Of a stretch of DNA of 64,000 nt, positions 47,184 through 58,336 are shown one piece after another. Origin of the DNA: CAWCFV01 sp963794995 (GTDB taxonomy: Bacteria > Actinomycetota > Actinomycetes > JACCUZ01); assembly GCA_963794995.1 (NCBI GenBank), contig CAWCFV010000002.1, positions 2,170,001 through 2,234,000 on the forward strand. The letters are read 5' to 3'. Position 1 is the first letter of the stretch. Each line of letters begins with the position of its first letter. The position numbers were made by a program, and so were the translations under genes. Below the pieces are notes generated by a model. That model was not told the DNA's origin and ran no database searches. It was given only the letters and a program-made list of their open reading frames with translations.

Positions 47184-48849
47184 CCGGACTGCGCTGAACC
47201 AGGACCGCCGGCCGAGCCGGGTCGGTCCCCTGCCGTGGTCTCCCGACGCCGGTCCGCCGCAGCCGGGCACCCTGCCGGCCCTCGTCGACGCGCTGGCCTC
47301 GACGTCCGCCGACCAGCTGGCGGTCGTCAGCGGGGACGAGCGGGTCACCTACGCCCAGCTCGCCTCGCGTTCCCGCCGCGCGGCTGCGGCCCTGGCGGGG
47401 CTCGGGGTGGGGCCGGGTGACTCGGTCGGCCTGCTCGCACCGAACGGCGTGGATTGGCTGGTGGTGGCGCTGGCAGCGATCCGGCGCGGCGCGACCCTGC
47501 ACGCCTTCAACACCTGGGTGCGGGCCGCTGAGCTGGACTACCTCCTGCGCGCGTCGGGCGCCGGCGTCCTCGTGGTCGTCGACGAGTTCGCGACGACGGA
47601 CTTCGTCGCGACCATGGTCGGCCTGGTCCCGGCTCTCGGCTCGTCCCGGGAGACCGAGCTGGACGCCGAGCGCTACCCCGACCTGCGCGCGGTCGTCGCA
47701 CTCGGCGACCGCCGTACCGCCGCCGGGATCCCCACCTGGGCCGACGTGCTCTCCCAGGCGGGACCCGGAGACGAGGCCGACCTGAGCGACCCCGGGGCTG
47801 CGCCGGTCGTCGTCTACACCTCGGGCTCGACCCGGGCGCCCAAGGCTGTCCCGCTGGTGCAGCGACACATGATCGACAACGGTTTCGCCATCGGTGAGCG
47901 GATGCGGCTCACCCGGTCGGACCGGGTCTGGCTGGCCAGCCCGCTGTTCTGGAGCTACGGCGTCGCGAATGCCGCCATGGCGACCTTCACCCACGGCGCC
48001 ACGCTTGTGCTGCAAGAGCGCTTCGAGCCGGCCGACGCGGTCCGCACCCTGGACCGCGAGCAGTGCACCGCGGCCTACCTCCTGCCGACGATGGTCGAGG
48101 CGCTCTGTCAGGACGTGGCCGCCGACGTCCGGGCCCTGGACAGCCTGCGCACCGGCCTCACGATCGGGCGGTCCGACGAGGTGGAGCGTGTCGTCCGCGA
48201 CCTCGGTGTCGAGGGGATCTGCAATATCTACGGACTGACCGAGGTCTACGGCAACTGCTGCGTCACGGACACGGATGACCCGCTCGAGGTCCGGATGTCG
48301 AGCCAGGGTCACCCCCTGCCCGGCGTGGAGCTGCGGATCGTCGATGACGGCGGCCGCCTGCTGCCGCGGGGGGAGCAGGGCCAGGTCGAGGTGCGCGGGC
48401 GGGTGATGCCGGGGTACCTGCCCGCGCTGGAGGACGAGATCCCGTCACCGTTCACCGAGGACGGCTGGTTCAGGACCGGCGATACCGGGCTGCTGCGCGA
48501 GGACGGCCGGCTCCGCTTCGTCGGCCGGCACTCGGAGTTGATCAAGACCGCCGGCATCAACGTGTCACCGGCCGAGATCGAAGCGATCCTGCTCACGTTC
48601 CCCGGGGTCCTGGAGGCAGCCGTGGTCGGGGTGCCGGACCCTTCGCGCGGCGAGGTCCCGGTCGCCTTTCTCGTCGCCTCGCACGCGGTGGACGAGGACG
48701 CCGTCCGCCGGCACTGCCGCGAGGTGCTCTCGTCGTACAAGGTGCCCCAGCGGGTCGTCCAGATCGACGCGCTCCCGCAGACCGCGACCGGCAAGCTGAC
48801 CCGCAGGGCGCTTCTCGACATGGTGCCCGACCCTCGAGGTGGGTCGTGA
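47176..48849 (+). CDS. Acyl-CoA ligase (AMP-binding)
   Basis: The 557-residue intact ligase has VVVYTSGSTRAPKAVPLVQR (P-loop), GICNIYGLTEVYGN, GWFRTGDTGLLREDGRLRFV, SELIKTAGINVSPAEIEAIL and the catalytic lysine in PQTATGKLTRRALL. GTG at 47176 overlaps the end of the DUF35 gene. It is the only one of the three ligases in the region without frame breaks. It would activate a carboxylic acid to its CoA ester; the acid is unknown. The stop overlaps the CoA-transferase start (GTGA). Confidence 0.9.
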   Translation: MPDRTALNQDRRPSRVGPLPWSPDAGPPQPGTLPALVDALASTSADQLAVVSGDERVTYAQLASRSRRAAAALAGLGVGPGDSVGLLAPNGVDWLVVALAAIRRGATLHAFNTWVRAAELDYLLRASGAGVLVVVDEFATTDFVATMVGLVPALGSSRETELDAERYPDLRAVVALGDRRTAAGIPTWADVLSQAGPGDEADLSDPGAAPVVVYTSGSTRAPKAVPLVQRHMIDNGFAIGERMRLTRSDRVWLASPLFWSYGVANAAMATFTHGATLVLQERFEPADAVRTLDREQCTAAYLLPTMVEALCQDVAADVRALDSLRTGLTIGRSDEVERVVRDLGVEGICNIYGLTEVYGNCCVTDTDDPLEVRMSSQGHPLPGVELRIVDDGGRLLPRGEQGQVEVRGRVMPGYLPALEDEIPSPFTEDGWFRTGDTGLLREDGRLRFVGRHSELIKTAGINVSPAEIEAILLTFPGVLEAAVVGVPDPSRGEVPVAFLVASHAVDEDAVRRHCREVLSSYKVPQRVVQIDALPQTATGKLTRRALLDMVPDPRGGS

Positions 48850-49856
48850 GTGCCGGGGCGGGCACGCACACCTCCCCTCTTGCCGACATGCGGGTCGTCG
48901 ACCTCTCGCAGCAGCTGCCCGGTCCCTGGTGCACGCTGCTGCTCGCAGGCCTGGGCGCGCGCGTCACGAAGGTGGAGCCGCCGTCGGGGGACGCCGCCCG
49001 CCGGATCGACCCCGAGATGTTCGCCAGGGTCAACCACGGCAAGACCAGCGTCCGTCTCGACCTCAAGACCGAGCAGGACCGCAGCACGCTGCACGACCTC
49101 GTGCGTGAGGCGGACGTCTTCGTCGAGGGCTTCCGGCCGGGCGTCACCGAGCGACTGGGCTGCGACTTCGACACCCTGTCACGCCTGAACACGCGCCTGG
49201 TCTACTGCTCGATCAGCGGATTCGGTCAGTCCGGTCCCGACGCCGCTCGCCCGACCCACGACCTGAGTCTGCAGGCAGTCGCGGGGGCACTCGCTCCCGA
49301 CGCCGTTGTCGACACCGTCGGGGTGCCGTGGGTGGACCTGGGCACAGCGAGCACGGCCGCTCTGCTGATCGCGGCGCACTGGCGAGCCGGGCGAGCGATC
49401 CACCTCGATCTGGCCATGCTCGACGTCGCGAGCACCTGGGCACGCGTCAAGCCGCAGGCGGTGACCACGCGCGAACCCACCTACGGCACGTTCGTCGCCG
49501 CCGACGGCAGCGTGTTCGTCCTGGCACTGCTCGAGGACGCCATGTGGGAGCGGCTCTGCACGGCCCTCGACCTGCAGCGCTGGTCGGACCAGACCGGCCT
49601 CGGGCGCTACGGCGCCCGGCTCGCCCAGCAGGCAGCGGTGCGGGCTCGGGTGCAGTCCGAGCTCGGGCGGCGGACCCGGGCGGAGCTGGTCTCCCTGGCC
49701 GAGAGTCATGACCTGCCGCTGGACGAGGTGCGGTCCGGGCCGGCGGGCCAGGCCGGGCAGCAGGTCGCCTGGCGTCGTGCCCGCAGCGCCTCGGCCGGGC
49801 TGCTGCCGTTCGGGCCGGGTGCCGGGCAACCGGTCCCGCCTCTCGAGCAGGGCTGA
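48846..49856 (+). CDS. CaiB/BaiF family (class III) CoA-transferase
   Basis: The 336-residue product begins after a short leader with MRVVDLSQQLPGPWCTLLLA, GARVTKVEPPSGDAARRIDP and NHGKTSVRLDLKTEQDR, all typical of family III CoA-transferases, with DVFVEGFRPGVTERLGCDFD and LVYCSISGFGQSGPDAARPT following. The expected catalytic aspartate lies in the DLGTASTAALLIAAH region. It is slightly short for the family (usually 360-400), with a truncated C-terminal domain. It would move CoA between pathway acids, for instance succinyl-CoA to an acid substrate. It closes the operon that begins at 44508. Confidence 0.85.
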   Translation: MSAGAGTHTSPLADMRVVDLSQQLPGPWCTLLLAGLGARVTKVEPPSGDAARRIDPEMFARVNHGKTSVRLDLKTEQDRSTLHDLVREADVFVEGFRPGVTERLGCDFDTLSRLNTRLVYCSISGFGQSGPDAARPTHDLSLQAVAGALAPDAVVDTVGVPWVDLGTASTAALLIAAHWRAGRAIHLDLAMLDVASTWARVKPQAVTTREPTYGTFVAADGSVFVLALLEDAMWERLCTALDLQRWSDQTGLGRYGARLAQQAAVRARVQSELGRRTRAELVSLAESHDLPLDEVRSGPAGQAGQQVAWRRARSASAGLLPFGPGAGQPVPPLEQG

Positions 49857-49868
49857 TCCATGGCTGGT

Positions 49869-49888
49869 TCCACCAATCGTATGGTTGA
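49869..49888 (+). promoter_or_regulatory. TetR-type operator before the CoA-transferase pair
   Basis: The site reads TTCCACCAATCGTATGGTTG, close to palindromic (CCAAT versus ATGG halves) and matching the region-wide operator at the CCAA, CG and GGTTGA positions. It ends ten bases before the start codon at 49898 and overlaps a likely -10 box (TATGGT). Confidence 0.6.
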
Positions 49889-49897
49889 ATAGCCCCC

Positions 49898-50689
49898 ATG
49901 GACAAAGTTGTCTCCTCGGCCGGCGAGGCCGTCGCGGACATCCCTGACGGCGCGCGGCTGGCAGTCGGAGGCTTCGGTCTGTGCGGCATCCCGTCGGTGC
50001 TCATCCAGGCGGTGCTCGAGGCCGGGACGACCGACCTCGAGGCGGTCTCCAACAACTGCGGCGTCGACGACTGGGGCCTCGGTGCACTCCTGGCCCAGCA
50101 CCGGATCCGCCGGATGGTCTCGTCCTACGTCGGGGAGAACAAGGAGTTTGCGCGCCAGTACCTCTCCGGTGAGCTGGAGGTCGAGCTGACCCCTCAGGGC
50201 ACGCTGGCGGAGCGGATGCGGGCTGGCGGGTCGGGGATCCCGGCGTTCTTCACCGCGACCGGCGGCGGCACCCAGGTGGCGGAGGGGGGCCTCCCGTGGA
50301 GGTACGACGCGGAGGGGAACGTCGTGGTGGCGTCCCCGCCCAAGGAGACCCGGGACTTCACCGTGGGTGGCGAGACCCGTGAGTACGTGCTGGAGGAGTC
50401 GATCGTCGCGGACTTCGGGCTGGTTCGTGCCTGGAAGGGGGACCGGCACGGGAACCTCGTGTACCGCGACAGTGCCCGCAACTTCAACCCGTTGGCAGCG
50501 ATGTGCGGGCGGGTGACCATCGCGGAGGTCGAGCACCTGGTGGCGCCCGGGGAGCTGGAGCCGAACGAGGTGCACACGCCGGGGGTCTTCGTGCAGCGGG
50601 TGGTGCCGCTGACACCCGAGCAGGCCGCCGACAAGCGCATCGAGAAGCGCACGGTCCGTCCCCGGCCCGTCGCCGGTGTGGAGGTCTGA
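49898..50689 (+). CDS. 3-oxoacid CoA-transferase subunit A
   Basis: The 263-residue product has the class I CoA-transferase alpha signature AVGGFGLCGIPSVLIQAVLE, with AVSNNCGVDDWGLGALLAQH and FFTATGGGTQVAEGGLPWRY. It matches succinyl-CoA:3-ketoacid CoA-transferase A in length and motifs. With the next gene it would move CoA from succinyl-CoA to a 3-oxo acid. Two bases separate it from the subunit B start. An operator lies directly upstream, so the pair has its own promoter. Confidence 0.92.
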   Translation: MDKVVSSAGEAVADIPDGARLAVGGFGLCGIPSVLIQAVLEAGTTDLEAVSNNCGVDDWGLGALLAQHRIRRMVSSYVGENKEFARQYLSGELEVELTPQGTLAERMRAGGSGIPAFFTATGGGTQVAEGGLPWRYDAEGNVVVASPPKETRDFTVGGETREYVLEESIVADFGLVRAWKGDRHGNLVYRDSARNFNPLAAMCGRVTIAEVEHLVAPGELEPNEVHTPGVFVQRVVPLTPEQAADKRIEKRTVRPRPVAGVEV

Positions 50690-50690
50690 C

Positions 50691-51326
50691 ATGACGGGTC
50701 ATGGCTGGACGCGGGAGGAGATGGCGGCGCGGGCGGCAGCCGAGCTGACCGACGGGTCGTACGTGAACCTCGGGATCGGGCTGCCGACGCTGGTGCCCAA
50801 CTACGTCGCCGACGACGTGGAGCTCGTGCTGCAGTCGGAGAACGGGATCCTCGGTGTGGGCGCCTATCCGTATGACGGCGAGGAGGATCCCGACCTGATC
50901 AACGCCGGCAAGGAGACCGTCACGGTGCGGCGGGGTGCCTCGTTCTTCGACTCCGCGACGTCCTTCGGGATGATCCGCGGCGGCAAGATCGACGCGGCAA
51001 TCCTCGGTGCGATGCAGGTCTCGGCCGGCGGTGACATCGCCAACTGGATGATCCCCGGCAAGATGGTCAAGGGGATGGGAGGCGCGATGGACCTGGTCCA
51101 CGGCGCCAAGAGGGTGATCGTGCTCATGGAGCACGTGGCGAAGGACGGCAGCTACAAGATCGTCGACGAGTGCTCGCTGCCGTACACCGGACGTGCGGTC
51201 GTGGAGCGGATCATCACGGACCTGTGCGTTCTCGACGTGACTCCCGAGGGCCTGCGCCTCGTTGAGCTCGCGCCCGGTGTGACCGAGGACGAGGTCCGCG
51301 AGAAGACCGAGCCCGAGATCCGGTGA
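50691..51326 (+). CDS. 3-oxoacid CoA-transferase subunit B
   Basis: The 211-residue product starts at ATG 50691. It has VNLGIGLPTLVPNYVADDVE, the catalytic glutamate in VLQSENGILGVGAYPYDGEE and GGKIDAAILGAMQVSAGGDI, matching succinyl-CoA:3-ketoacid CoA-transferase B. It is the last gene of the 48-kb region; 103 bases further on the UvrA-like gene ends in the convergent direction, and nothing recognisable lies in that gap. Confidence 0.92.
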   Translation: MTGHGWTREEMAARAAAELTDGSYVNLGIGLPTLVPNYVADDVELVLQSENGILGVGAYPYDGEEDPDLINAGKETVTVRRGASFFDSATSFGMIRGGKIDAAILGAMQVSAGGDIANWMIPGKMVKGMGGAMDLVHGAKRVIVLMEHVAKDGSYKIVDECSLPYTGRAVVERIITDLCVLDVTPEGLRLVELAPGVTEDEVREKTEPEIR

Positions 51327-51429
51327 CGCCTGGGCCGGCGGCCCCGTCCAGCACCACCCCCAGGTCGGAAGTCGTCCGCGGCCACCGGCGCATCGCCAGA
51401 CCCGCCGCCGAGGGTCCGGGGTGCCCGGC

Positions 51430-53829
<2,400 letters not shown>

Positions 53830-53872
53830 CGCGTCCAGTCTCGCGCGCGGTCACACCACCCGGCAACCTCGC

Positions 53873-54844
53873 TCAGTCCAGGACGTCGTCCACCGGACGC
53901 CGCGGTGCGCCGGGACCTGGGCGTGCGTACCCCATCCGCAGGACCAGCTGGGTGTGGCCGACCACCCCGAGCTGCGCACCGAGCCGGGCCCGGGTCGACT
54001 CCCGGTCCACCACCTGCCCGAGCGGCTGCGCCTGGACCCCCTCGACCGCCGCGCGCAGCAGCACCGCCATCAGGGCCTCGCCGGCCCGCAGCCAGTCGTC
54101 CGGCGTGTCCTGCTCGGTGCCGACCACGACGGCGAGCGGTCGCTCCGCCGGCGGCCGGTCCGCCGCGGCCGACGACGCGGGTGCCGACCCGGTGAAGTCG
54201 CGCACCCGGAGGCTGCTCGCCCGCTCGCGGACGTCGGGTGTCGCCTCCTGCGGGACGCCGTCGTGGGCACCGGGCGGCCGCGACGTCCAGCGGGCCAGCT
54301 CCTCCTGGTACCCCGGCTCCTCGCGCTCCGCGTCGTCGGCCCGGGCCAGCAGGACCGTGAGGGTGGCCAGGTCGTCGGGGGAGTCGACCACCCGCACCCA
54401 GGCGCCCTGCTCGGCCCCGGCGGCGCGGATCTCGGCGACGACCTCGGGGGGGAGCGTCCGGTCCTCGAAGCGTCCACGCTGGGTGTGCCGGTGACGCGCC
54501 GCCTCGGCGAGCACGACGTCCTGGCTGGACACCGGGTGCCCCGGGACGGGTACCAGGTGCGCCAGCAGCCCCGGCTCGGCCAGCGGCGGCAGCCGGACGA
54601 CCTCGGCGTCCATGCCCTGCAGACGCAGCGCCAGGCGGGCCAGGTGCAGCGCCGCCCCGCAGCTGATCACCTGCTGCCGGCCGGCCGGGTCGAGCACGTC
54701 CAGCCGGCGCTCGGGATCGGTGTCCCGCGAGAGGCTGAGGACGTCACCGTCGACACGGAAGCGCCACGGCTGGGTGTTGTGCACCGAGGGAGCGAGCCGG
54801 GCCAGGTCCACGACCGCGGTCAGGTCGAGCAGCGTCGTCGTCAT
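53873..54844 (-). CDS. Acg-family FMN-binding nitroreductase-like protein
   Basis: The 323-residue protein has LARLAPSVHNTQPWRFRVDG, ERRLDVLDPAGRQQVISCGA and a C-terminal VGHTQLVLRMGYARPGP, the pattern of mycobacterial Acg/Rv2032-type proteins. These have a duplicated nitroreductase fold that binds FMN with a lid and often lacks enzyme activity; in mycobacteria they are in the dormancy regulon. Its presence next to a universal stress protein and fermentative genes suggests a similar low-oxygen role here. Confidence 0.85.
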   Translation of the reverse strand: MTTTLLDLTAVVDLARLAPSVHNTQPWRFRVDGDVLSLSRDTDPERRLDVLDPAGRQQVISCGAALHLARLALRLQGMDAEVVRLPPLAEPGLLAHLVPVPGHPVSSQDVVLAEAARHRHTQRGRFEDRTLPPEVVAEIRAAGAEQGAWVRVVDSPDDLATLTVLLARADDAEREEPGYQEELARWTSRPPGAHDGVPQEATPDVRERASSLRVRDFTGSAPASSAAADRPPAERPLAVVVGTEQDTPDDWLRAGEALMAVLLRAAVEGVQAQPLGQVVDRESTRARLGAQLGVVGHTQLVLRMGYARPGPGAPRRPVDDVLD

Positions 54845-54922
54845 GACCCCAGCCTGCGAGCGCGCACCCGCGGCGACGAGGGCCCAACGTCCCGAACCGG
54901 GCAGTCCCGGGTCCTCGGTGGC

Positions 54923-55630
54923 TCAGTCCGCCGTCGCGGGGGACGCGGCGACGCACAGGGCTCCCACGTTGCCGTCCTGGTCGGCGATCACGGTGATCGA
55001 CGGCGCGTCGCTGTCGTCGACGACGGTCCCGCCCGCGGCGACCGCGGCGGCGATCCGCTGCTCGGCCACCTCGGGCGCCACGTAGACCTCGACGTGGAAC
55101 CGCTGACGAGGCGTCCCGTGCTCGTCGGCATCGCCGAACCACAGGTTCGGTACCCGGCCCGTGGCGTCCCGGATCTCGTCGCTGGGGGACCCGTGGCCCT
55201 GGGCCCCGGCGTTCCCGGTCAGCAGGGCGGCCCACACCGGGGCGATGGTCGCGGAGTGCGCCGTGTCGAGGCCGAGCTCGACGACGCTGACCGAGGCCGG
55301 GTCGGCCTCGACCTTGTGGTCGACGGCGATCTCGGTGATCCGTCGCGCGAGGTCGACGTCCTGCTGGGTCACCCATTCGACGACGTGCTCGGTGCCCTCG
55401 TCGTCGCGGTAGACGGCGTCGGGGCTGACCAGCCTGAGGTCGACGAACCCGTTGCCGAGTGCCACGCTCGGGTGGTGTCCGAGCGCGTCCCCCGCCTCGC
55501 CCACCGCGGCGACGAACCGTGCACCGGTGCCGAAGTCGTCGACCAGGTAGCGGGCGTGCAGTCCCTGGGCCAGCTTGCGCCAGTCGGCCAGCCCCGCCTC
55601 GGCGATCTCGGCGCCCCTCAGCATGTCCAC
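54923..55630 (-). CDS. Fusion of pterin carbinolamine dehydratase-like and VOC domains
   Basis: Residues 1-100 (DMLRGAEIAEAGLADWRKLA, VAAVGEAGDALGHHPSVALG, DVDLARRITEIAVDHKVEAD) match the 4a-hydroxytetrahydrobiopterin dehydratase fold, including the double histidine of GHHP. Residues 105-235 look like a vicinal-oxygen-chelate domain (VSVVELGLDTAHSATIAPVW, RFHVEVYVAPEVAEQRIAAA, SITVIADQDGNVGALCVA). GTG 55630 is preferred over ATG 55624 or 55666 on spacing to AGGG. Similar two-domain proteins occur in actinobacteria. The true substrate is unknown and need not be a pterin. Confidence 0.78.
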   Translation of the reverse strand: MDMLRGAEIAEAGLADWRKLAQGLHARYLVDDFGTGARFVAAVGEAGDALGHHPSVALGNGFVDLRLVSPDAVYRDDEGTEHVVEWVTQQDVDLARRITEIAVDHKVEADPASVSVVELGLDTAHSATIAPVWAALLTGNAGAQGHGSPSDEIRDATGRVPNLWFGDADEHGTPRQRFHVEVYVAPEVAEQRIAAAVAAGGTVVDDSDAPSITVIADQDGNVGALCVAASPATAD

Positions 55631-55713
55631 GGTCGGGGACCCTACCGGCGTGGAGCAGGGACGCACGCGTCCGGACGACGGTCGTCACGCACGTCCGGGT
55701 CGAGGCGGTGGGG

Positions 55714-56061
55714 TCAGGTGCGAGCGGCCGGCCACCCGGCGCTCCGGCGGGTGGGCGAGGACCGGACCCGGTCGTGGACGCCCATGAACCGCAGCGAGCT
55801 GCCGACCTTCCCTGCCCCGTGGACGAGCCACATCCACCCGCCGCCTGCCCTGAACCGGTCGTCGGACTCGAGCAGGACCAGAGCGGTCGCCGGGTCCACG
55901 TCGTCGAGCTCGCGCAGGTCGACCAGTACCCGGGTGGCGCCGGCGCGCGCGGCCTCGTCGAGCACCCGGCGTACTCCCTCCGCCGTGCGCTGCGAGGGCG
56001 GACCGTGCAGCGACACCATCACCAGGCCCAGCTCCTCGTCCGCTGACGTGTGTACTCGCAC
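55714..56061 (-). CDS. STAS-domain protein (anti-sigma factor antagonist-like)
   Basis: The 115-residue product VRVHTSADEELGLVMVSLHG, VRRVLDEAARAGATRVLVDL, RELDDVDPATALVLLESDDR has the STAS strand-helix pattern. The usual phosphorylated serine of the D-S-S/T-G loop is replaced by DDVDPATAL, so regulation by a kinase as in SpoIIAA may differ. GTG 56061 follows GGAGG. It lies next to the universal stress protein gene, with a 71-base gap. Confidence 0.72.
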   Translation of the reverse strand: MRVHTSADEELGLVMVSLHGPPSQRTAEGVRRVLDEAARAGATRVLVDLRELDDVDPATALVLLESDDRFRAGGGWMWLVHGAGKVGSSLRFMGVHDRVRSSPTRRSAGWPAART

Positions 56062-56132
56062 GTGGCACCACCTCCGGAGCAGGACGCTCCCTCCGGGAGC
56101 CTTGACGGACCAGGGCACTTGGTCCCGACGGC

Positions 56133-57017
56133 TCAGCCGCCCGGAACCACCGCGATCGGTCCGGTGGCGTGGTGCAGCACCCCGTGGCTCACCGAGCCCA
56201 GGAACAGCGCCCTCACCGGACCGCGACCGCGACTGCCCACGACGAGCAGGCGGGCGACGGCGCCCGCGGTCGACAGGGCGTGGACGGCATGGTCGTGGAC
56301 GACGAGCACCTCGGTCTTCACGTCGGGGTGCAGCTGGGCGAAGCCGGCCATCGCCTCGGCGACCACGACCTCCTCCTCGCGCATCACGAGCGCCGGGTCG
56401 TACACGAGCGGCAGCTGTGCGTGCGGCGCCAGTCGCGCCGGGTCGGTCCAGGCGTGCACCGCGACGAGGGGTTCGTCCCACTCGTCGGCGGTGTCGAAGG
56501 CGAAGCCCAGGGCCGCGTGGGAGCGCGGCGACCCGTCCACCCCGACGACGACGCCGCTGCGCGGGAGGTCGTGGGACGGCGGGGCGGGCACCACGAGCAC
56601 GGGGCAGGAGGCCAGCGACACCACCTGCAGCGCGGTCGAGCCGACGAGCAGCTGGGTGAACAGGCCGGCGCCACGCGAGCCGAGAACGACGCGCTCGGCC
56701 GTCCTGGACTCGGCGACGAGAACCTCCACCGCGGACCCCTTGACCACGGCGGTGGTCACCGGCAGCTGCGGGTAGGTGAGGGCGAGCACGTCGACTGCCT
56801 CGTCGAGCAGTCGCTGGCCCGCCTTGCGCAGCACCAGGTCGAGGTCGTGGATGCGCCCCACCGCGGGGCGGACGGGGTACAGCGGCGGCTCCAGAACGTG
56901 CACCAGACGTAGTGGCAGGCGCCGGGACGCGGCGGTGGCCGCGGCGTGCTCCACGGCTGCGCGGGCGGCGTCGGACCAGTCGACGCCGACGACGACGGAG
57001 TGGTCGTGACCGGTCAT
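56133..57017 (-). CDS. Universal stress protein, two UspA domains
   Basis: The 294-residue product has two Usp domains in tandem: residues 1-145 (SVVVGVDWSDAARAAVEHAA, ERVVLGSRGAGLFTQLLVGS) and 150-294 (SGVVVGVDGSPRSHAALGFA, RLLVVGSRGRGPVRALFLGS). Both carry the ATP-binding G-x2-G-x9-GS motif (GSRGAGLFTQLLVGST, GSRGRGPVRALFLGSV). ATG 57017 has GAGGAG upstream. Proteins of this type are induced in hypoxia or starvation and can slow growth. The gene is divergent from the alcohol dehydrogenase and shares a 193-base gap. Confidence 0.92.
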   Translation of the reverse strand: MTGHDHSVVVGVDWSDAARAAVEHAAATAASRRLPLRLVHVLEPPLYPVRPAVGRIHDLDLVLRKAGQRLLDEAVDVLALTYPQLPVTTAVVKGSAVEVLVAESRTAERVVLGSRGAGLFTQLLVGSTALQVVSLASCPVLVVPAPPSHDLPRSGVVVGVDGSPRSHAALGFAFDTADEWDEPLVAVHAWTDPARLAPHAQLPLVYDPALVMREEEVVVAEAMAGFAQLHPDVKTEVLVVHDHAVHALSTAGAVARLLVVGSRGRGPVRALFLGSVSHGVLHHATGPIAVVPGG

Positions 57018-57116
57018 GGTGGGCTCCTCACTCGGGACGCTCCCAGCACACCCGCGCCGCGGAGCCACCACGAGTGCGTAACGGGCCGCCTCGACGGGGC
57101 GAAGGTCCCTCACGTC

Positions 57117-57134
57117 AGGACCGGCGGCCCTGCG
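57117..57134. promoter_or_regulatory. Possible DosR/DevR-type site
   Basis: CAGGACCGGCGGCCCTGC resembles the GGAC-N4-GGCCCT half of DosR boxes. It lies in the gap shared by the universal stress and dehydrogenase genes. High GC makes chance matches likely. Confidence 0.3.
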
Positions 57135-57153
57135 CGGGCGCGCGGGCCGGTCC

Positions 57154-57163
57154 CTAGCGTCGG
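57154..57163 (+). promoter_or_regulatory. Shared promoter element CTAGCGTCGG, copy 1
   Basis: The ten-base string CTAGCGTCGG lies 47 bases before the dehydrogenase ATG and recurs at 58293-58302 before the phosphoketolase. The TAGCGT part could be a -10 box. Confidence 0.45.
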
Positions 57164-57210
57164 AGCTGGAGCGGCGGGACGACCCGCCGGCCGCGGCGAG
57201 GAGGAACGTC

Positions 57211-58257
57211 ATGCACGCACTCGTGTTCCACGGCAAGGGCCAGCGGTCCTGGGACGAGGTCCCCGACCCGATGATCCAGGACGACTCCGACGCCATCGTC
57301 GGCATCGACGCGGTGACGATCTGCGGCACCGACCTGCACATCCTCAAGGGGGACGTGCCGGCGGTGACCCCGGGACGCGTCCTGGGACACGAGGCCGTCG
57401 GCACCGTCGAGGCGGTGGGCTCGGCCGTCCGCTCGGTCCAGCCGGGCGACCGCGTGCTGGTGTCCTGCATCAACGGGTGCGGCACCTGCCCGCCGTGCCG
57501 TGAGGGCCGGTACGGCCAGTGCCGCGGCGGCGGCGGCTGGCTGCTGGGTCACCTCATCGACGGCGTCCAGGCGGAGTACGTGCGTGTGCCGTTCGCCGAC
57601 ATGTCACTTCACCGGCTGCCGGCGACGGTCTCCGACGAGGCGGCCGTGCTGCTCGCCGACATCCTGCCCACGAGCTACGAGGTGGGGGTCCTCGCCGGTG
57701 GCGTCCGTCCGGGCGACACGGTCGTCGTGGTCGGTGCCGGCCCGATCGGGCTGGCCGCCGTGATGACCGCACGGCTCTACTCGCCCTCGCACGTCGTGGT
57801 GGTCGACCCGGTGGGCAGCCGGCTGGACGCCGCCAAGAGCCTCGGGGCGGACATCGTCGTCCGCAACGGCGACGGCGGCGAGGACCCGGTCGGGCTGGTC
57901 ACCGACATCACCGGCGGTCTCGGGGCCGACGTGGTCATCGAGGCCGTGGGCGTGCCGGAGACCTTCGAGCTGTGCACGGAGCTTGTCCGCGCGGGCGGGC
58001 ACGTCGCGAACGTCGGGGTCCACGGGGCTCCTGCGACACTGCACCTCGAGTCGCTGTGGATCAAGGACGTCACGATCAGCATGGGCCTGGTCGACACCTC
58101 GACGACGCCCAGGCTGCTCGGGCTCGTGGCCAACCACCAGCTCGACCCCGCGGCGTTGGTGACCCACAGCTTCCCGCTGGCGGAGATGATGGCGGCGTAC
58201 GACGTCTTCTCGCAGCCCGGCGACTCCGGTGCCCTCAAGGTGGTCTGCAGCTCGTAG
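57211..58257 (+). CDS. Zinc-dependent alcohol dehydrogenase
   Basis: The 348-residue product is a medium-chain dehydrogenase: CGTDLHILKGD and LGHEAVGTVEAVGSAVRSVQ carry catalytic zinc ligands, NGCGTCPPCREGRYGQC the structural zinc cysteines, and VVVVGAGPIGLAAVMTARLY the NAD fold. ATG 57211 follows GAGGAGG. In a block with phosphoketolase and acetate kinase it could reduce acetaldehyde or a similar aldehyde to dispose of NADH, though the physiological substrate is not fixed by sequence. Confidence 0.92.
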   Translation: MHALVFHGKGQRSWDEVPDPMIQDDSDAIVGIDAVTICGTDLHILKGDVPAVTPGRVLGHEAVGTVEAVGSAVRSVQPGDRVLVSCINGCGTCPPCREGRYGQCRGGGGWLLGHLIDGVQAEYVRVPFADMSLHRLPATVSDEAAVLLADILPTSYEVGVLAGGVRPGDTVVVVGAGPIGLAAVMTARLYSPSHVVVVDPVGSRLDAAKSLGADIVVRNGDGGEDPVGLVTDITGGLGADVVIEAVGVPETFELCTELVRAGGHVANVGVHGAPATLHLESLWIKDVTISMGLVDTSTTPRLLGLVANHQLDPAALVTHSFPLAEMMAAYDVFSQPGDSGALKVVCSS

Positions 58258-58292
58258 CGCGTCCGGAAACCCCCGCCGGCCCGCCCCGGCGG

Positions 58293-58302
58293 CTAGCGTC
58301 GG
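58293..58302 (+). promoter_or_regulatory. Shared promoter element CTAGCGTCGG, copy 2
   Basis: Identical to 57154-57163 and 34 bases before the phosphoketolase GTG. It suggests common control of the dehydrogenase and phosphoketolase genes. Confidence 0.45.
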
Positions 58303-58336
58303 GCCGGCGAACGTGTCCCGTCGCAGGAGGAGTTCC

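Noticed and set aside
51327..51429. A small gene or terminator in the gap before the UvrA-like stop
   Set aside because: No frame with a start and ribosome site and no convincing hairpin were found in these 103 bases.
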